In this document: positions 27,334-36,002 of the stretch, one piece after another
How the letters are laid out: every line of letters starts with the position of its first letter
How positions within the stretch are numbered: the first letter of the stretch is position 1
Assembly: GCA_013306675.1 (NCBI GenBank)
Contig: JABLUY010000071.1
Span: forward strand, 1 to 64,000
Source of the DNA: Thraustochytrium sp. TN22
Taxonomy: Eukaryota > Sar > Bigyra > Thraustochytrida > Thraustochytriidae
DNA length: 64,000 bases
Reading direction: 5' to 3'
The notes under the pieces: model-generated
Database searches by the model: none
The model's input: the letters and a program-made list of their open reading frames with translations, nothing else
Told to the model about the DNA's origin: nothing
Program-made: the position numbers and the translations under genes

Positions 27334-28653
27334 TTACTCGTCGTTGATGAGCGCGGTGTGCCCGTCCGGGAGCAGCGTGCGCAGCTTGCTCAGCCAGTCG
27401 TCGCGGCCCATGTAGCAGCCAACCATGTTTCTAAAGCCGGAAAAGGCCGTGCGGCCGTGGCAAACGCGATGGTTGTCGACAATGACCATCTCGCCGACCT
27501 CCATGCGCATGTAGGAGATGTAGGTGGGGTCACGCAGCAGGTCGTTGATGATCTTGGTGTGGCGGTAGTAGGCAATGATCTGGTCGGGCGGCAGGTAGTC
27601 AACGGGGGAGAGGTCGTAGGAGTTGTAGCGGAACTGCTTGACGGCATCCGTGCTGCCGGGCTCGAAGGAAATCACGGGCGCCCAGGCCTTGACAAAGACG
27701 CCGTCCTCGATGCAGTGCCACTTGAGCGAGGTGGTGGCGAAGAACTCGTAGGTGTCCGGGTAGTCGCGCTTGAGCACGTCGATGACCTTGAAGCCGTCCA
27801 CCAGCTTGGTGGCGCCCTCGATCTCGCCCTCGTGATTCAGCCCCGAGGCGGAGGTCGGGTTGCTCTGCGCAACGCAGTTGAAAATCTGCAGGCCGGGCGA
27901 GTCCAGCAGGTACGAGGTGTCCGTGTGGCCGTGCAGCGCGTCCTTGGTGTAGGCAGTGTCGTTGACCTCACCCTCGGCCTTGGGCGCCGTGTCCCACATG
28001 CCGCCGTAAAAGGTCTCGCGCGGCGGGCCGATGCGGCGCACGAGCGCCTCAGTCTCGTCCATGGACGACGGCATGCCCGTGACGATGGCCACGCCGTGCT
28101 TGAGCAGCGCTTGCAGCAGCGTGCGCAGCGCGTCGTCCGAGGAGGCCAGGTCGGCTGCCGTCACGCGCGTGACGGCGTCCTTGGGCAGGTCGGCGCCGGC
28201 CCACAGCTCGCGCCCGCCGGCCAGGCTCTCGTGGCGCGCCGCGCGTGCCTTGTCGTCGTAGCAATGCGCGCGCAAAAAGTCCGCGTCGAAGAGCAACGTG
28301 CCGTCAGCGCCGCCCCAGGCCACCTCGAGCTTATGGCCGCCCTCCAGCACCGCCACGCTTTGCGGCGGCGGCGTCTCCGGGTCGAGACTCGCCGAGTCCA
28401 CCTGGCGCTGCAGCGAGGTCGGGTGCAGCGAGCTCGGGTCGTGGTCCAGCAGCCACACCGGGTGGAAGCCCGTCTCGTGGCCATCCGCGAACCGCACGCG
28501 CACCAGGCCGTCCGTCGTCTGCGCCTGCTCGATCGCCGCCGTCGCCAGCGCCCGCCGTGCCTGTCGCGCCTGTAGCTGCAGCTGCTGCAGCGCGCCGCCG
28601 CCGCCGCCGCCGCGCGTCCCTAGCGCCGTACGCGCCGCCGTCCGCGACCACAT
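27334..28653 (-). CDS. TauD-type dioxygenase, gamma-butyrobetaine/trimethyllysine hydroxylase-like
   Basis: A 439-residue Fe(II)/2-oxoglutarate dioxygenase from ATG 28653. The start MWSRTAARTALGTRG, followed by Ala/Arg-rich sequence to about residue 45, looks like a mitochondrial presequence. An earlier in-frame ATG (28938) would translate the pentamer array and is disfavoured. A small N-terminal domain (VRVRFADGHETGFHPVWLLD) is followed by the TauD fold. The iron ligands are visible as GHTDTSY (HxD) and as the distal His of NHRVCHGRTAF. This arrangement belongs to BBOX1 and TMLHE, the first and last hydroxylases of carnitine synthesis. The N-terminal cysteines that bind zinc in animal BBOX1 are not evident. 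Which of the two substrates it uses cannot be decided here. A CPT1 gene lies 15 kb away. Confidence 0.82.
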   Translation of the reverse strand: MWSRTAARTALGTRGGGGGGALQQLQLQARQARRALATAAIEQAQTTDGLVRVRFADGHETGFHPVWLLDHDPSSLHPTSLQRQVDSASLDPETPPPQSVAVLEGGHKLEVAWGGADGTLLFDADFLRAHCYDDKARAARHESLAGGRELWAGADLPKDAVTRVTAADLASSDDALRTLLQALLKHGVAIVTGMPSSMDETEALVRRIGPPRETFYGGMWDTAPKAEGEVNDTAYTKDALHGHTDTSYLLDSPGLQIFNCVAQSNPTSASGLNHEGEIEGATKLVDGFKVIDVLKRDYPDTYEFFATTSLKWHCIEDGVFVKAWAPVISFEPGSTDAVKQFRYNSYDLSPVDYLPPDQIIAYYRHTKIINDLLRDPTYISYMRMEVGEMVIVDNHRVCHGRTAFSGFRNMVGCYMGRDDWLSKLRTLLPDGHTALINDE

Positions 28654-29209
28654 CCTTGCGCAGCGAGCTCGCACTCGAAACTCCACGGGCGCGCCTGCCG
28701 CTGCCCGCCCGCCTGCTGCCGCCGCTGCCGCCCGCGCCGCCCGCGAGCCTGGCTTGCTCTGGCTGGCAGTCAGACTCTGACGATGAGTTTTGGTTTTGCT
28801 CGCCGCTGCGCCGCGGTACAGCGATCGTGATCGCGGTGTTGACGCCACGCCACGCCACGCCACGCCAAGCAACGTCGAGCGGCGAAACGCAGCGCAGCAA
28901 CTCAGAGCTTGCTGTCCTTCTCCACGCATGAACTGCATTGCTTAGTGCGCACGGAACGGAGGGAAGCTATTGTCGTCGTATCGCCATCTTCGCGTGCCCG
29001 CGCCATGGTCAAAGGTGTTCATTTCCTTTCCGGGTGGTCTTCAAGTTGTTTACTGTTAGCACCATGCGTGGCGTAGCGTGGCATGCGTCGGCGTGATGCA
29101 AGCGCGCACTCCGAAAGCCACCCCAAGCCACGTAAAGCAAAGCAAAACAAAACAAAACACAAGACGGATCGACGTCGTGGAGGATGGAGGGTGAATGAAT
29201 GAGCATCGA
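28654..29209. other. intergenic region with ACGCC pentamers and AAAAC repeats
   Basis: 556 bp holding the 5' flank of the dioxygenase and the 3' flank of NCA2. GCGTGGCGTAGCGTGGC lies at 29066-29082 and a CAAAA run at about 29138-29160. No gene seen. Confidence 0.45.
28842..28870. promoter_or_regulatory. ACGCC pentamer array upstream of dioxygenase
   Basis: TTGACGCC is followed by four ACGCC units and then AAGCAACGTCGAGCGGCG. On the gene strand it reads GGCGT repeated. It lies about 190 bp upstream of ATG 28653. The frame is similar to that of the element in Rab1 intron 1. Confidence 0.6.
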
Positions 29210-30844
29210 TCATGGAGCAAGGACGTCGAGGAAGCGGCCGGAGAGACCATCCGGAGGAGACGCTGGCGCACGGTCGAGAAGCTGCATGAACTGTGCAAGA
29301 CGACGCCGGCCTTGAAGCGAGAGACGCGGCACCAGGCGGTCTGCGCATGCAATGTGGAGCTGATGAGCGAGCATGAAGAAACGACCGCGCAGGAGCGGGT
29401 CCGTGCTCTCGTGGGCACCAAGGTTGGCGAGCTGCTCAAGGTCACGCAAAATGTAGGCAATGCGCTGCGCCGCAGCGTGCACGTGCGCGGGTGAACGGCG
29501 CGAGAAAAGCGCCCAGGATGCGATGCCGAGTGCAGCGCGCGCCGCAAAGTAGGCCGGCACCACGGCGACGAGCTCAAATTGGAAGTTGGTGCCGCGCATG
29601 AGCGCGTCCATGGCCTTGAGCACGTAGAGAATCTCGGCCTTGACAAAGTAAAGGTTGACGAGCAGCGGGCGCAGCGCCTTGGGCCCGCCGAGCAGCGCAC
29701 GCTGCGGGCTGCGCACCAGAGCCTCATGCGCCGGCGTGAAGCGCGTTAGCGCGGCGGCCCAGAAACGCACGGTGCCGGGCGACGCGGCCGCGCCCTCACC
29801 ATCCGCAGGCAGCGTATCGATGATGTCCTGCAAGCGCTCCTTGCATTCGAGCAGCGCGGCGGCGTCATCGCTGGTGAAGATCTCGATCTCGGCCTCGAGC
29901 TCGCGAAAGTTAAAGAGCTCGTTGACCATGTTGCGCGTCGGCGCCCGCACGTGAGCGTGGAGCTTTTTCTGCGCCCATCGCGACGCCTTGATGCGCGAAC
30001 GGTCCCAGAGTGCCGCGGCGCCGCTCGGCGAGACGAGCGGCCCGTCCAGGTCTGGCACAGCGTGCGCTGCGCGCACCAACGCGCGGCGTGCCATGCTGCT
30101 CTCCTCGAGCCAGGCCTGCAGGGCGCCCGAGGCGACGGCGGCGGCGACCAACGCCACGCCCGCCAGCGCCGCGGCCGCCTCGGGCCAATAGAGGCGCCAC
30201 CAAGCCGGCAGGCTCGTGGCGGCCGTGCGCTCGGCCACCAGCGCACGCACGCGCGCGGGCAGCTCGCGGCGCACGAAGCGCACGTGGCGGTCATAGTCCG
30301 CCAGCTCGCGCGCGTCAAAGGGGCCGCCCAGCGCAGCCATGCGGGCCAGCAGGCGCGCGCCGCGACGAAGCAGCCGGTTCCGGCGCGCGGGTTCGTCCGC
30401 GCGCGGCGCCGCGAGGCGCTCCAGCACGATCTCGCAGCTGCCGAGCGTCTCGGTGAGCGCCAGCATGGCGCCCTGCAGGCCGCCCAGCTCCGGCACCTCG
30501 CGTCCCGCGGCGCGCAGCACGGCGGCGCGCCTCGGCCGCGCCTCCAGGTCGCGCCAGAACGCCAGCTGCGCCGACCCGACGTGCAGGAGCTCGCACAGCA
30601 CGGCCTCCAGGCGCGCCAGCTCCACGACCAGCAGCGCCGCCCACACGTGCGGCGCCGCGCAGGCGCCCAGCGCCGCCGCCTCGGCCTCGAGCGCGTCCTC
30701 GCCGGCCGCCGCCGCCGCCGCCTCGACGCCCACCTCGCCGCCGCCCTGCGCCGCCAACGCCGCCAACGCCGCGCCTAGCGCATCCGGCAGCCCGCCGCGG
30801 CCTGGGCCCGCCAGCGCCGCCGCCGCCGCCGCGCGCGCCCGCAT
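29210..30844 (-). CDS. NCA2: NCA2-like mitochondrial protein
   Basis: A 544-residue protein from ATG 30844 (a GTG-started extension is ignored). The N-terminal third is Ala-rich and helical. A membrane segment near residues 215-240 follows LPAWWRLYWPEAAAA. The family signature lies near residues 385-450: GPKALRPLLVNLYFVKAEIL, then a MDALMRGTNFQFELVAVVPA segment that leads into a second membrane stretch. This matches the NCA2 domain as I know it from yeast, where Nca2 sits in mitochondria and affects ATP synthase subunit mRNA (Atp6/Atp8). The C-terminal part (LADRLVPRLSLQGRRRLAQF-like) completes the domain. It is divergent from the small AIRIM-like gene, 201 bp apart. Confidence 0.75.
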   Translation of the reverse strand: MRARAAAAAALAGPGRGGLPDALGAALAALAAQGGGEVGVEAAAAAAGEDALEAEAAALGACAAPHVWAALLVVELARLEAVLCELLHVGSAQLAFWRDLEARPRRAAVLRAAGREVPELGGLQGAMLALTETLGSCEIVLERLAAPRADEPARRNRLLRRGARLLARMAALGGPFDARELADYDRHVRFVRRELPARVRALVAERTAATSLPAWWRLYWPEAAAALAGVALVAAAVASGALQAWLEESSMARRALVRAAHAVPDLDGPLVSPSGAAALWDRSRIKASRWAQKKLHAHVRAPTRNMVNELFNFRELEAEIEIFTSDDAAALLECKERLQDIIDTLPADGEGAAASPGTVRFWAAALTRFTPAHEALVRSPQRALLGGPKALRPLLVNLYFVKAEILYVLKAMDALMRGTNFQFELVAVVPAYFAARAALGIASWALFSRRSPAHVHAAAQRIAYILRDLEQLANLGAHESTDPLLRGRFFMLAHQLHIACADRLVPRLSLQGRRRLAQFMQLLDRAPASPPDGLSGRFLDVLAP

Positions 30845-30955
30845 GCCATCCTCCGCGCGGCGCGCCGCCGCCGCCGCCGCGGTGAACGGGTTCTGGTGCC
30901 CACGGCGGAGGACGGCGAGCACCACCCGCACGGCGAGCGCCGCCCGCGCGGAGAG

Positions 30956-30991
30956 GGCCAGGCCAGGCCAGGCCAGGCCGGGCCGGGCCAG
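30956..30991. promoter_or_regulatory. GGCCA/GGCCG pentamer array in a shared promoter
   Basis: Four GGCCA and two GGCCG units lie between the divergent NCA2-like (112 bp away) and AIRIM-like (55 bp away) start codons. Confidence 0.6.
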
Positions 30992-31045
30992 ACCGCCAAC
31001 GGGCTGGCGGCGCGCGCGTCGGGCGCGTCGGGCGCGCGCGGCGGC

Positions 31046-31525
31046 ATGAGCGCGGCGCCGCCGGCCTCGCCGGCCACGGCGGCCCCGCGCGCGGCCGCGA
31101 GGCTCGAGGAGCGCTTCAGGGCCGCGGAGCGCCGCGGCCTGCAGACCGCGCGCGCGCTCGAGGCCGCCGCGCAGCGCCTCGAGACGGCACGCAGGTACCA
31201 GGAGCTAGGGCTCGCGCTGCCGGGACCCTTCGCAGCCAGGGGCGCTGCGGACGGGCCGTACGAGGAGCTCCTGCCCAGGCTCGTGGCCGCGCTCGCGCGG
31301 CGCGTCGAGACCACGCTCGAGCAGCTGCGCCTCGACGTCGAGGAGCTCGAGGTCGTCTCCAAGCAGCTCGACAACGTCGCAGCCTCCGACCCCGCCGCGC
31401 AGGAGTCCGCCTATTGGGTCGGCCAGTCGTACCTGCGCAAGCGCCTGCTCGTCGAGGCCGTCTCGCTCACCGACACGCCCGACACGCTCGCCGCCCTGCA
31501 GGTGGCCTGGCAGCACCAGACCTGA
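31046..31525 (+). CDS. small helical protein, possibly AIRIM/C1orf109-like
   Basis: A 159-residue protein from ATG 31046. Residues 20-50 form an Arg/Glu/Ala-rich coiled coil, and 70-120 another (LVAALARRVETTLEQLRLDV). The end, SYLRKRLLVEAVSLTDTPDT followed by LAALQVAW, resembles the C-terminal SYLKRKYLLSSI...W region of human C1orf109/AIRIM, a factor that works with the AAA ATPase AFG2 in 60S ribosome maturation. I base this on memory of that protein and a helical alignment, so it is tentative; a generic coiled coil would also fit. It shares a 201-bp promoter region with NCA2. Confidence 0.6.
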   Translation: MSAAPPASPATAAPRAAARLEERFRAAERRGLQTARALEAAAQRLETARRYQELGLALPGPFAARGAADGPYEELLPRLVAALARRVETTLEQLRLDVEELEVVSKQLDNVAASDPAAQESAYWVGQSYLRKRLLVEAVSLTDTPDTLAALQVAWQHQT

Positions 31526-32303
31526 CCGCGCCGGCCGCCGCGAGCGAAGCCAACTCTCATCAAGAAGAAGCCACCTAGCCTAGCTACTAGCCAAGAATGT
31601 AACTTACATCACATCGGCCGCGGGCGAGAGGGCATGCGTCCCGAGGTCTCGGCACGAGTTCGTGAGGGAGTGAATGAGTTCACCCAGACGCTTCGGCTTC
31701 GGACGAGCTCGCGATCGCGCCCTCGCAGCCCTTTACGGCGACGACCAGCCGCAAGAGCCCCGCGCCGCCAGCTCCCTGGCTGCGCCGCCGTGCCCCGCCT
31801 CGTGCGCGGAGAACCTCGCCCGCGACACCTAGCAAGCGTCCCGCGAGGCAGGGTCTCGTCTCCGGAGCTAGAGCCGAGTCGCGCCTCTCGCCGCGCCGCG
31901 CCGCGCCGCGCCGCGCCGCGCCCGCTGCGCTGCGCTGCGCCGCGCCGCGCCGCGTCGCCGCCTCCCGGGCTGCGCGCAGGCGCGGCGGCGCGAGGCGGCG
32001 AGGCGCCGCGGCGGCGGAGAGCCTCGTGGAGGGCGGCGACGACCAGGGCGCCGCGCCGCAGACCCTCAACCACCGCCGCAGCGCGCGGCGGAGCGGGCGC
32101 GGCGCGGCGCGGCGGCGGCGGCGCGCGCGGGCGGCGGCGGCGGCGGCGGCGGCGCGCGGCGGCGGCGAGCCCGCGGCGCGCGGGCCCGAGGGGGCGGCCG
32201 GGCGGCGACAGTTGGCCTGGGTGCCAGTGCCCGCCCGCGCGGCAAGGCAAACAAACGACAGCGCAGGCAGAAGGCCCGGGCGTACGAGGGCGAGGGCGGC
32301 GCG
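31526..32303. other. intergenic region upstream of the HAT3.1-like gene
   Basis: 778 bp, extremely GC-rich after 31.88 kb. It contains the pentamer array at 31889-31957 and CGG runs near 32120-32160. Long open frames on both strands here follow from lack of A/T and have no support as genes. Confidence 0.5.
31889..31957. promoter_or_regulatory. long GCGCC/GCGCT pentamer array
   Basis: About 13 units of 5 bp (CGCGC/CGCTG variants), about 345 bp upstream of ATG 32304. Confidence 0.55.
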
Positions 32304-34028
32304 ATGGCGGGCGGGAGGCAGCGGCGGCGCGGCGCGGGCGGGGCTGCGGTCGAGGCCGAAGCGCGAACGCAGGGTGGAGAGCGTGAGCGGGAGGAGGAGG
32401 AGGAGCTGGAGGGAGTGCACGCGGCGGACGCCAAAAAGGCGCCCGTGAGGAGGTCCTCGCGCAGCCGCGGCGGCAGCAGCGGCAGCGGCGGCGACGGGCA
32501 GGCGACTCGCAAGGCGGGCGGCAAGGCGGATGCCAAGGCGCGCAAGACGCCCCGCAAGCGCACAGAGCAAGAGGAGCAGGAACAGGAGCAGGAGCAGGAG
32601 CAGGAGCAAGAACAGGACGACGTGAGCAGCGAAGGCTCAAAGCACGGCGCCAAGAGATTGGCCGCCGCGGCGGTCCTGGGCGCCGCCTCGATGCAGCTGC
32701 GACGCAAGAAGGCGCGCAAGAGCGGCGACGCCTGGCTCACGAAGCGGGAAGGCCTCTTCAGCCCGTCCGGCCCACGGCAGCGCGAGGCGCAGCAACTGGC
32801 CAAGATGACTGCTGCCGACTCAGACGATGATGCCACGCAAAAGCCAGAGTCGGGATCGGAGCAGCCCGCACCTGCATCACAGGCACAGCAGCAAGCCACC
32901 GGCGCGTCGCGGAGGAAGGCCGCCGCCAAGTCGCCCAAGACCGGGCCCAAGTCGCGCGTCAATTCGCCCGAGAAGAAGAGAAAGACGTCAACGTCGACGA
33001 CGGAAGACAAGAAAACAAAAGAAGAGGAGGAGGAGGAGAAAGGCGGCATCGACCTGCGGCCCGCGCTAAAGCAAAGCAAAAAGTGGCGCCCCTTCTTTTG
33101 GCGCGTGCGCGACGCGCTCAAGGTGATCGGCTTTGAGCAGACCAAGCTGGACACGTACGAGCGCGAGGGCTGGCGCAGCGCCAACCTGGAGAAGATGCGG
33201 CCCGAGAAGGAGCTTGCGCACGCGCGTGAGCGCATCGTCTTGGCCAAGCGCAAGCTGCACGAGCAGCTGCGCGAGCTCATGGAGGGCGAGGACGCCCAGC
33301 GCGAAGTGCCGCTGGCCGAGGGCGATGCGGATGGCCTGTCCTTCGAGCACATCCTCTGCTCCGGCTGCCGCGGCGGCGAGTCGGACGAGGAGACCAACGA
33401 CATCGTCATGTGCGACCTCGAGGGCTGCAACCGCGCCTTTCACCAGAACTGCTGTGATCCGCCCGTCTCTTTGGCCGAGATCGAGGCCCAGGAAGACTGG
33501 TTCTGCCGCCGCTGCCTCTGCATGCTCGAGGGTCTCAACGAAATCAACGACGTCCTTGGCACCGACTTTGACGACTGGCGCGAAGTCTTCCCGCCTGCCC
33601 AGATGGACGCAGAGCTCGCCGCGCTCCAGGCCAAGGCCGCAGAGACCACTGACGCGCCGCGCTCACGCCGCAGCGGCCGCGTCATCCGCAAGCCCCAGGC
33701 GCCCGCCAAGGCCGCCTGGGACACCCACTCCTTCCGCTCCGAGGAGTCCTCCGACGATGAGGCCTTCGACACCTCCGACGAGGAGGCCATGGACGAGAAG
33801 CACGCCGCCGAGGACGAGGGCGCCGAGGACGACGACGACGGCGACGAGGTCCTCATTCTCGACTTTAAGCGAAACCGCACCAAGGTCGACTACCGCGCAC
33901 TCAATGAGCAGCTCTTCAAGCACAAGGACCCCGGCGACGACGTCAAGCCCGATGTTGACTATGAAGAGGGCAAGGACTACTCAAGCAGCGCAGAGGCAAG
34001 TCTCGGCGAGCTCTATCAGGAGAGCTGA
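32304..34028 (+). CDS. HAT3.1/PRHA-type PHD finger protein
   Basis: A 574-residue protein from ATG 32304. The first 240 residues are basic and disordered with an EQEQEQEQ repeat. Residues about 250-340 form a conserved helical lead (PEKELAHARERIVLAKRKLH). A PHD finger follows at about 348-410: CSGCRGG, IVMCDLEGCNRAFHQNCCDPP and WFCRRCLC, all eight zinc ligands being visible. It runs into a LNEINDVLGTDFDDWREVFP segment. That lead, finger and trailing segment are the arrangement of plant HAT3.1/PRHA proteins, which also carry a homeobox; I find none here. The C-terminus is very acidic. PHD fingers of this sort bind histone H3 tails or DNA-associated factors; a chromatin role is inferred. The family affinity is from pattern memory. 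Confidence 0.82.
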   Translation: MAGGRQRRRGAGGAAVEAEARTQGGEREREEEEELEGVHAADAKKAPVRRSSRSRGGSSGSGGDGQATRKAGGKADAKARKTPRKRTEQEEQEQEQEQEQEQEQDDVSSEGSKHGAKRLAAAAVLGAASMQLRRKKARKSGDAWLTKREGLFSPSGPRQREAQQLAKMTAADSDDDATQKPESGSEQPAPASQAQQQATGASRRKAAAKSPKTGPKSRVNSPEKKRKTSTSTTEDKKTKEEEEEEKGGIDLRPALKQSKKWRPFFWRVRDALKVIGFEQTKLDTYEREGWRSANLEKMRPEKELAHARERIVLAKRKLHEQLRELMEGEDAQREVPLAEGDADGLSFEHILCSGCRGGESDEETNDIVMCDLEGCNRAFHQNCCDPPVSLAEIEAQEDWFCRRCLCMLEGLNEINDVLGTDFDDWREVFPPAQMDAELAALQAKAAETTDAPRSRRSGRVIRKPQAPAKAAWDTHSFRSEESSDDEAFDTSDEEAMDEKHAAEDEGAEDDDDGDEVLILDFKRNRTKVDYRALNEQLFKHKDPGDDVKPDVDYEEGKDYSSSAEASLGELYQES

Positions 34029-34107
34029 CGCCCGCATGTCCTCGCTCCCGCCCGTGACGCCCGCACGTCCTCGCTCCCAACCCTGGCCGGCCATTCTGAC
34101 CCTTGCA

Positions 34108-34167
34108 TGAATGAACGAATGAACGAATGAACGAACGAACGAATGAACGAATGAATGAACGAATGAG
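34108..34167. repeat. TGAA/CGAA tetranucleotide array after the PHD gene
   Basis: About 15 units of TGAA or CGAA begin 80 bp after the stop codon at 34026-34028. TGA occurs in all frames. The rest of the 291-bp gap to the next gene shows nothing notable. Confidence 0.9.
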
Positions 34168-34319
34168 TTTTGTAATTCTGACAGCCTAGGCCTGCTCACA
34201 TGTCTGATCGCGACCGATAGTGAGCATCGCATGCATCGAGTCGGAGGTAGCAGTGGCTTGGCTCGCTTCAAAGACTGCCACAACGTGACAAAGTTATGCG
34301 CAACATCAAGACACCCTGT

Positions 34320-36002
34320 CTACTCGACGACTTGCATGTTCAGGGCTGCGTGAAGTGCGTCCATGCACGGTTGACTAGCGCTATCCGGCAGAAGCCTGAT
34401 CGACTTCTCGAGCGAAGCCAAGTACTTCTCCGTGTCGAGGACGAGGCCGACCAGCTGCGGAAGTGCGATGAAGTCTCCTGCGCGTCGCAGGAGGCTGATC
34501 CGATAGCCAGCGACACGCACGTCGTTCGCAACGTCGCAGCCGAGAGCAAAGTCCTGAACCATTGGGTGATCGACTGGGAACGGGGTGACTGGGCGGAGCG
34601 CGAAAGCTCGGAACTTGGCGAACATCTTGAGACGGGCAATCTCCTCCTCGAGGGCGCGACGCAGTTCCACGATATCACAGCGGGCGTTCGCCATGCGCAC
34701 GGACTGGGCTTGGTCCTGCTGCGCAAGCCAGAAACAGCATGGCTCACGAAGTTGATCTGGAGCGTTCTGCTGGCAGATGACGTGACGGAGCCGCGAACAT
34801 GCCGGCTGACGCAAGGTGCGATCCAGCATCACCTGGCCCCAATCGATTGTCTCACGGAGCTCTTGCATTTCCGCAAATCGCTCATTGCACCTCGCCGCAC
34901 GCCCCTCCGGCAGCGGAATGAAGAAGTCGCCCTCCGGCGCGCCCTCCGGCGAGGGCGTCCAGTCAAATCCGAGTAGTGGCAGCGAAGGCAACGGGGGGGG
35001 GGATTCTATTTCCTGCGCCTCAACCCCGGTGCAGTCGGTTCTGAATTGAACGTTGAGGCTGTAGAGCGACGGGAGCTCCTCGACGACAATGTCGCGCAAG
35101 TACTGCAGCGCTCTGCCACCGTGGCCTACCGTCGTGGAGACCAGGTCAAGCGCCTCCAATTGCCCGGCGCGCCCCGTGAGCCGCCGAATGACCGTCTCAA
35201 GGTCGATCCTCACGTTTTTGAGATTGAGCTCCTTGGTCCTGGGCCCGATCGCTTGCAGAATTCGCCTCTGAAGAACGTGCTCGGTGGCTGGGTCACTCGC
35301 CGGACCGTAGGTGACGTCCGTGATCGTGAGTGACACGAGCCCGCCCGTGGCGAGCGCCACGTTCCTCGACTGCCCGAGGACCTCGCTGACTCGGCCAACA
35401 GATAGCCCCGCGAGCTCGAGCGCCGCAACGCGCGCAGGCAGCGAACCGAAGAGGAATGGACCAGGAGCGTTGCAGCGCGAGCCGCCTTCGGTTGATGACA
35501 CGCGGCCTGGCTCGTCGACGCAGCCTAGGGCGACCGAGGTAAGCGTTTCGCGGACGGTTGCCGCGTGCATGATGCACGCAAAGTCGAGGAAGCCTTCGAA
35601 CTCGTGGTCAGACGTCTCGATTTCGATCTTTCTGATCTCGAACCTTTCGAGCGAGCTGGAGAGAGCGCGAAGCGCCTCGTTCTCAAGCTTGAAGGCCTCC
35701 TTGGCCGTACCGGTCGCGCGCATGACACCGCGGTTCATGTGGGCGCGCAAGGCGTCAAACAAGCCCAACGCGTTGATGCGAACCATGTTGATTGCATCTT
35801 CCGGGATACGTGCAAGCATCTCAGTCATGCGCTCGAGGTCCGTGGCAGATGCGGCGCCGTCCAAAAAGACGTCGAGCCAGCGCTCCGGCACGGCGAAGTT
35901 GGGATGGTACTCGTACTCGAACGAGACCTGTCCGGTCCCGGCGCCAAATTGGATCGTCAGGCACGTCGCCCAGAGGGGGTACGGGCGAGGTGACTGCAGC
36001 AT
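34320..36002 (-). CDS. leucine-rich-repeat-like protein, unknown function
   Basis: A 560-residue protein from ATG 36002 (MLQSPRPYPLW); the frame runs further upstream only from a GTG. Evenly spaced hydrophobic strands, such as VAALELAGLSV, LVSLTITDVTY, TKELNLKNVRI, LEALDLVSTTV and LYSLNVQF (about residues 190-330), suggest an irregular LRR or RNI-like fold. The C-terminal 150 residues contain a coiled coil (IVELRRALEEEIARLKMF). There is no F-box or kinase that I can see. Codon use is less GC-rich than in conserved neighbours and there is no pentamer array at its start. An 11-base C run (G on the plus strand, about 34993-35003) lies in the coding region as a poly-Pro stretch and is prone to slippage. 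A missing first exon is possible. Confidence 0.6.
   Translation of the reverse strand: MLQSPRPYPLWATCLTIQFGAGTGQVSFEYEYHPNFAVPERWLDVFLDGAASATDLERMTEMLARIPEDAINMVRINALGLFDALRAHMNRGVMRATGTAKEAFKLENEALRALSSSLERFEIRKIEIETSDHEFEGFLDFACIMHAATVRETLTSVALGCVDEPGRVSSTEGGSRCNAPGPFLFGSLPARVAALELAGLSVGRVSEVLGQSRNVALATGGLVSLTITDVTYGPASDPATEHVLQRRILQAIGPRTKELNLKNVRIDLETVIRRLTGRAGQLEALDLVSTTVGHGGRALQYLRDIVVEELPSLYSLNVQFRTDCTGVEAQEIESPPPLPSLPLLGFDWTPSPEGAPEGDFFIPLPEGRAARCNERFAEMQELRETIDWGQVMLDRTLRQPACSRLRHVICQQNAPDQLREPCCFWLAQQDQAQSVRMANARCDIVELRRALEEEIARLKMFAKFRAFALRPVTPFPVDHPMVQDFALGCDVANDVRVAGYRISLLRRAGDFIALPQLVGLVLDTEKYLASLEKSIRLLPDSASQPCMDALHAALNMQVVE

Noticed and set aside
28654-28938. Longer dioxygenase from ATG 28938
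   Set aside because: Would translate ACGCC repeats into low-complexity peptide and bury the mitochondrial presequence that begins at 28653.
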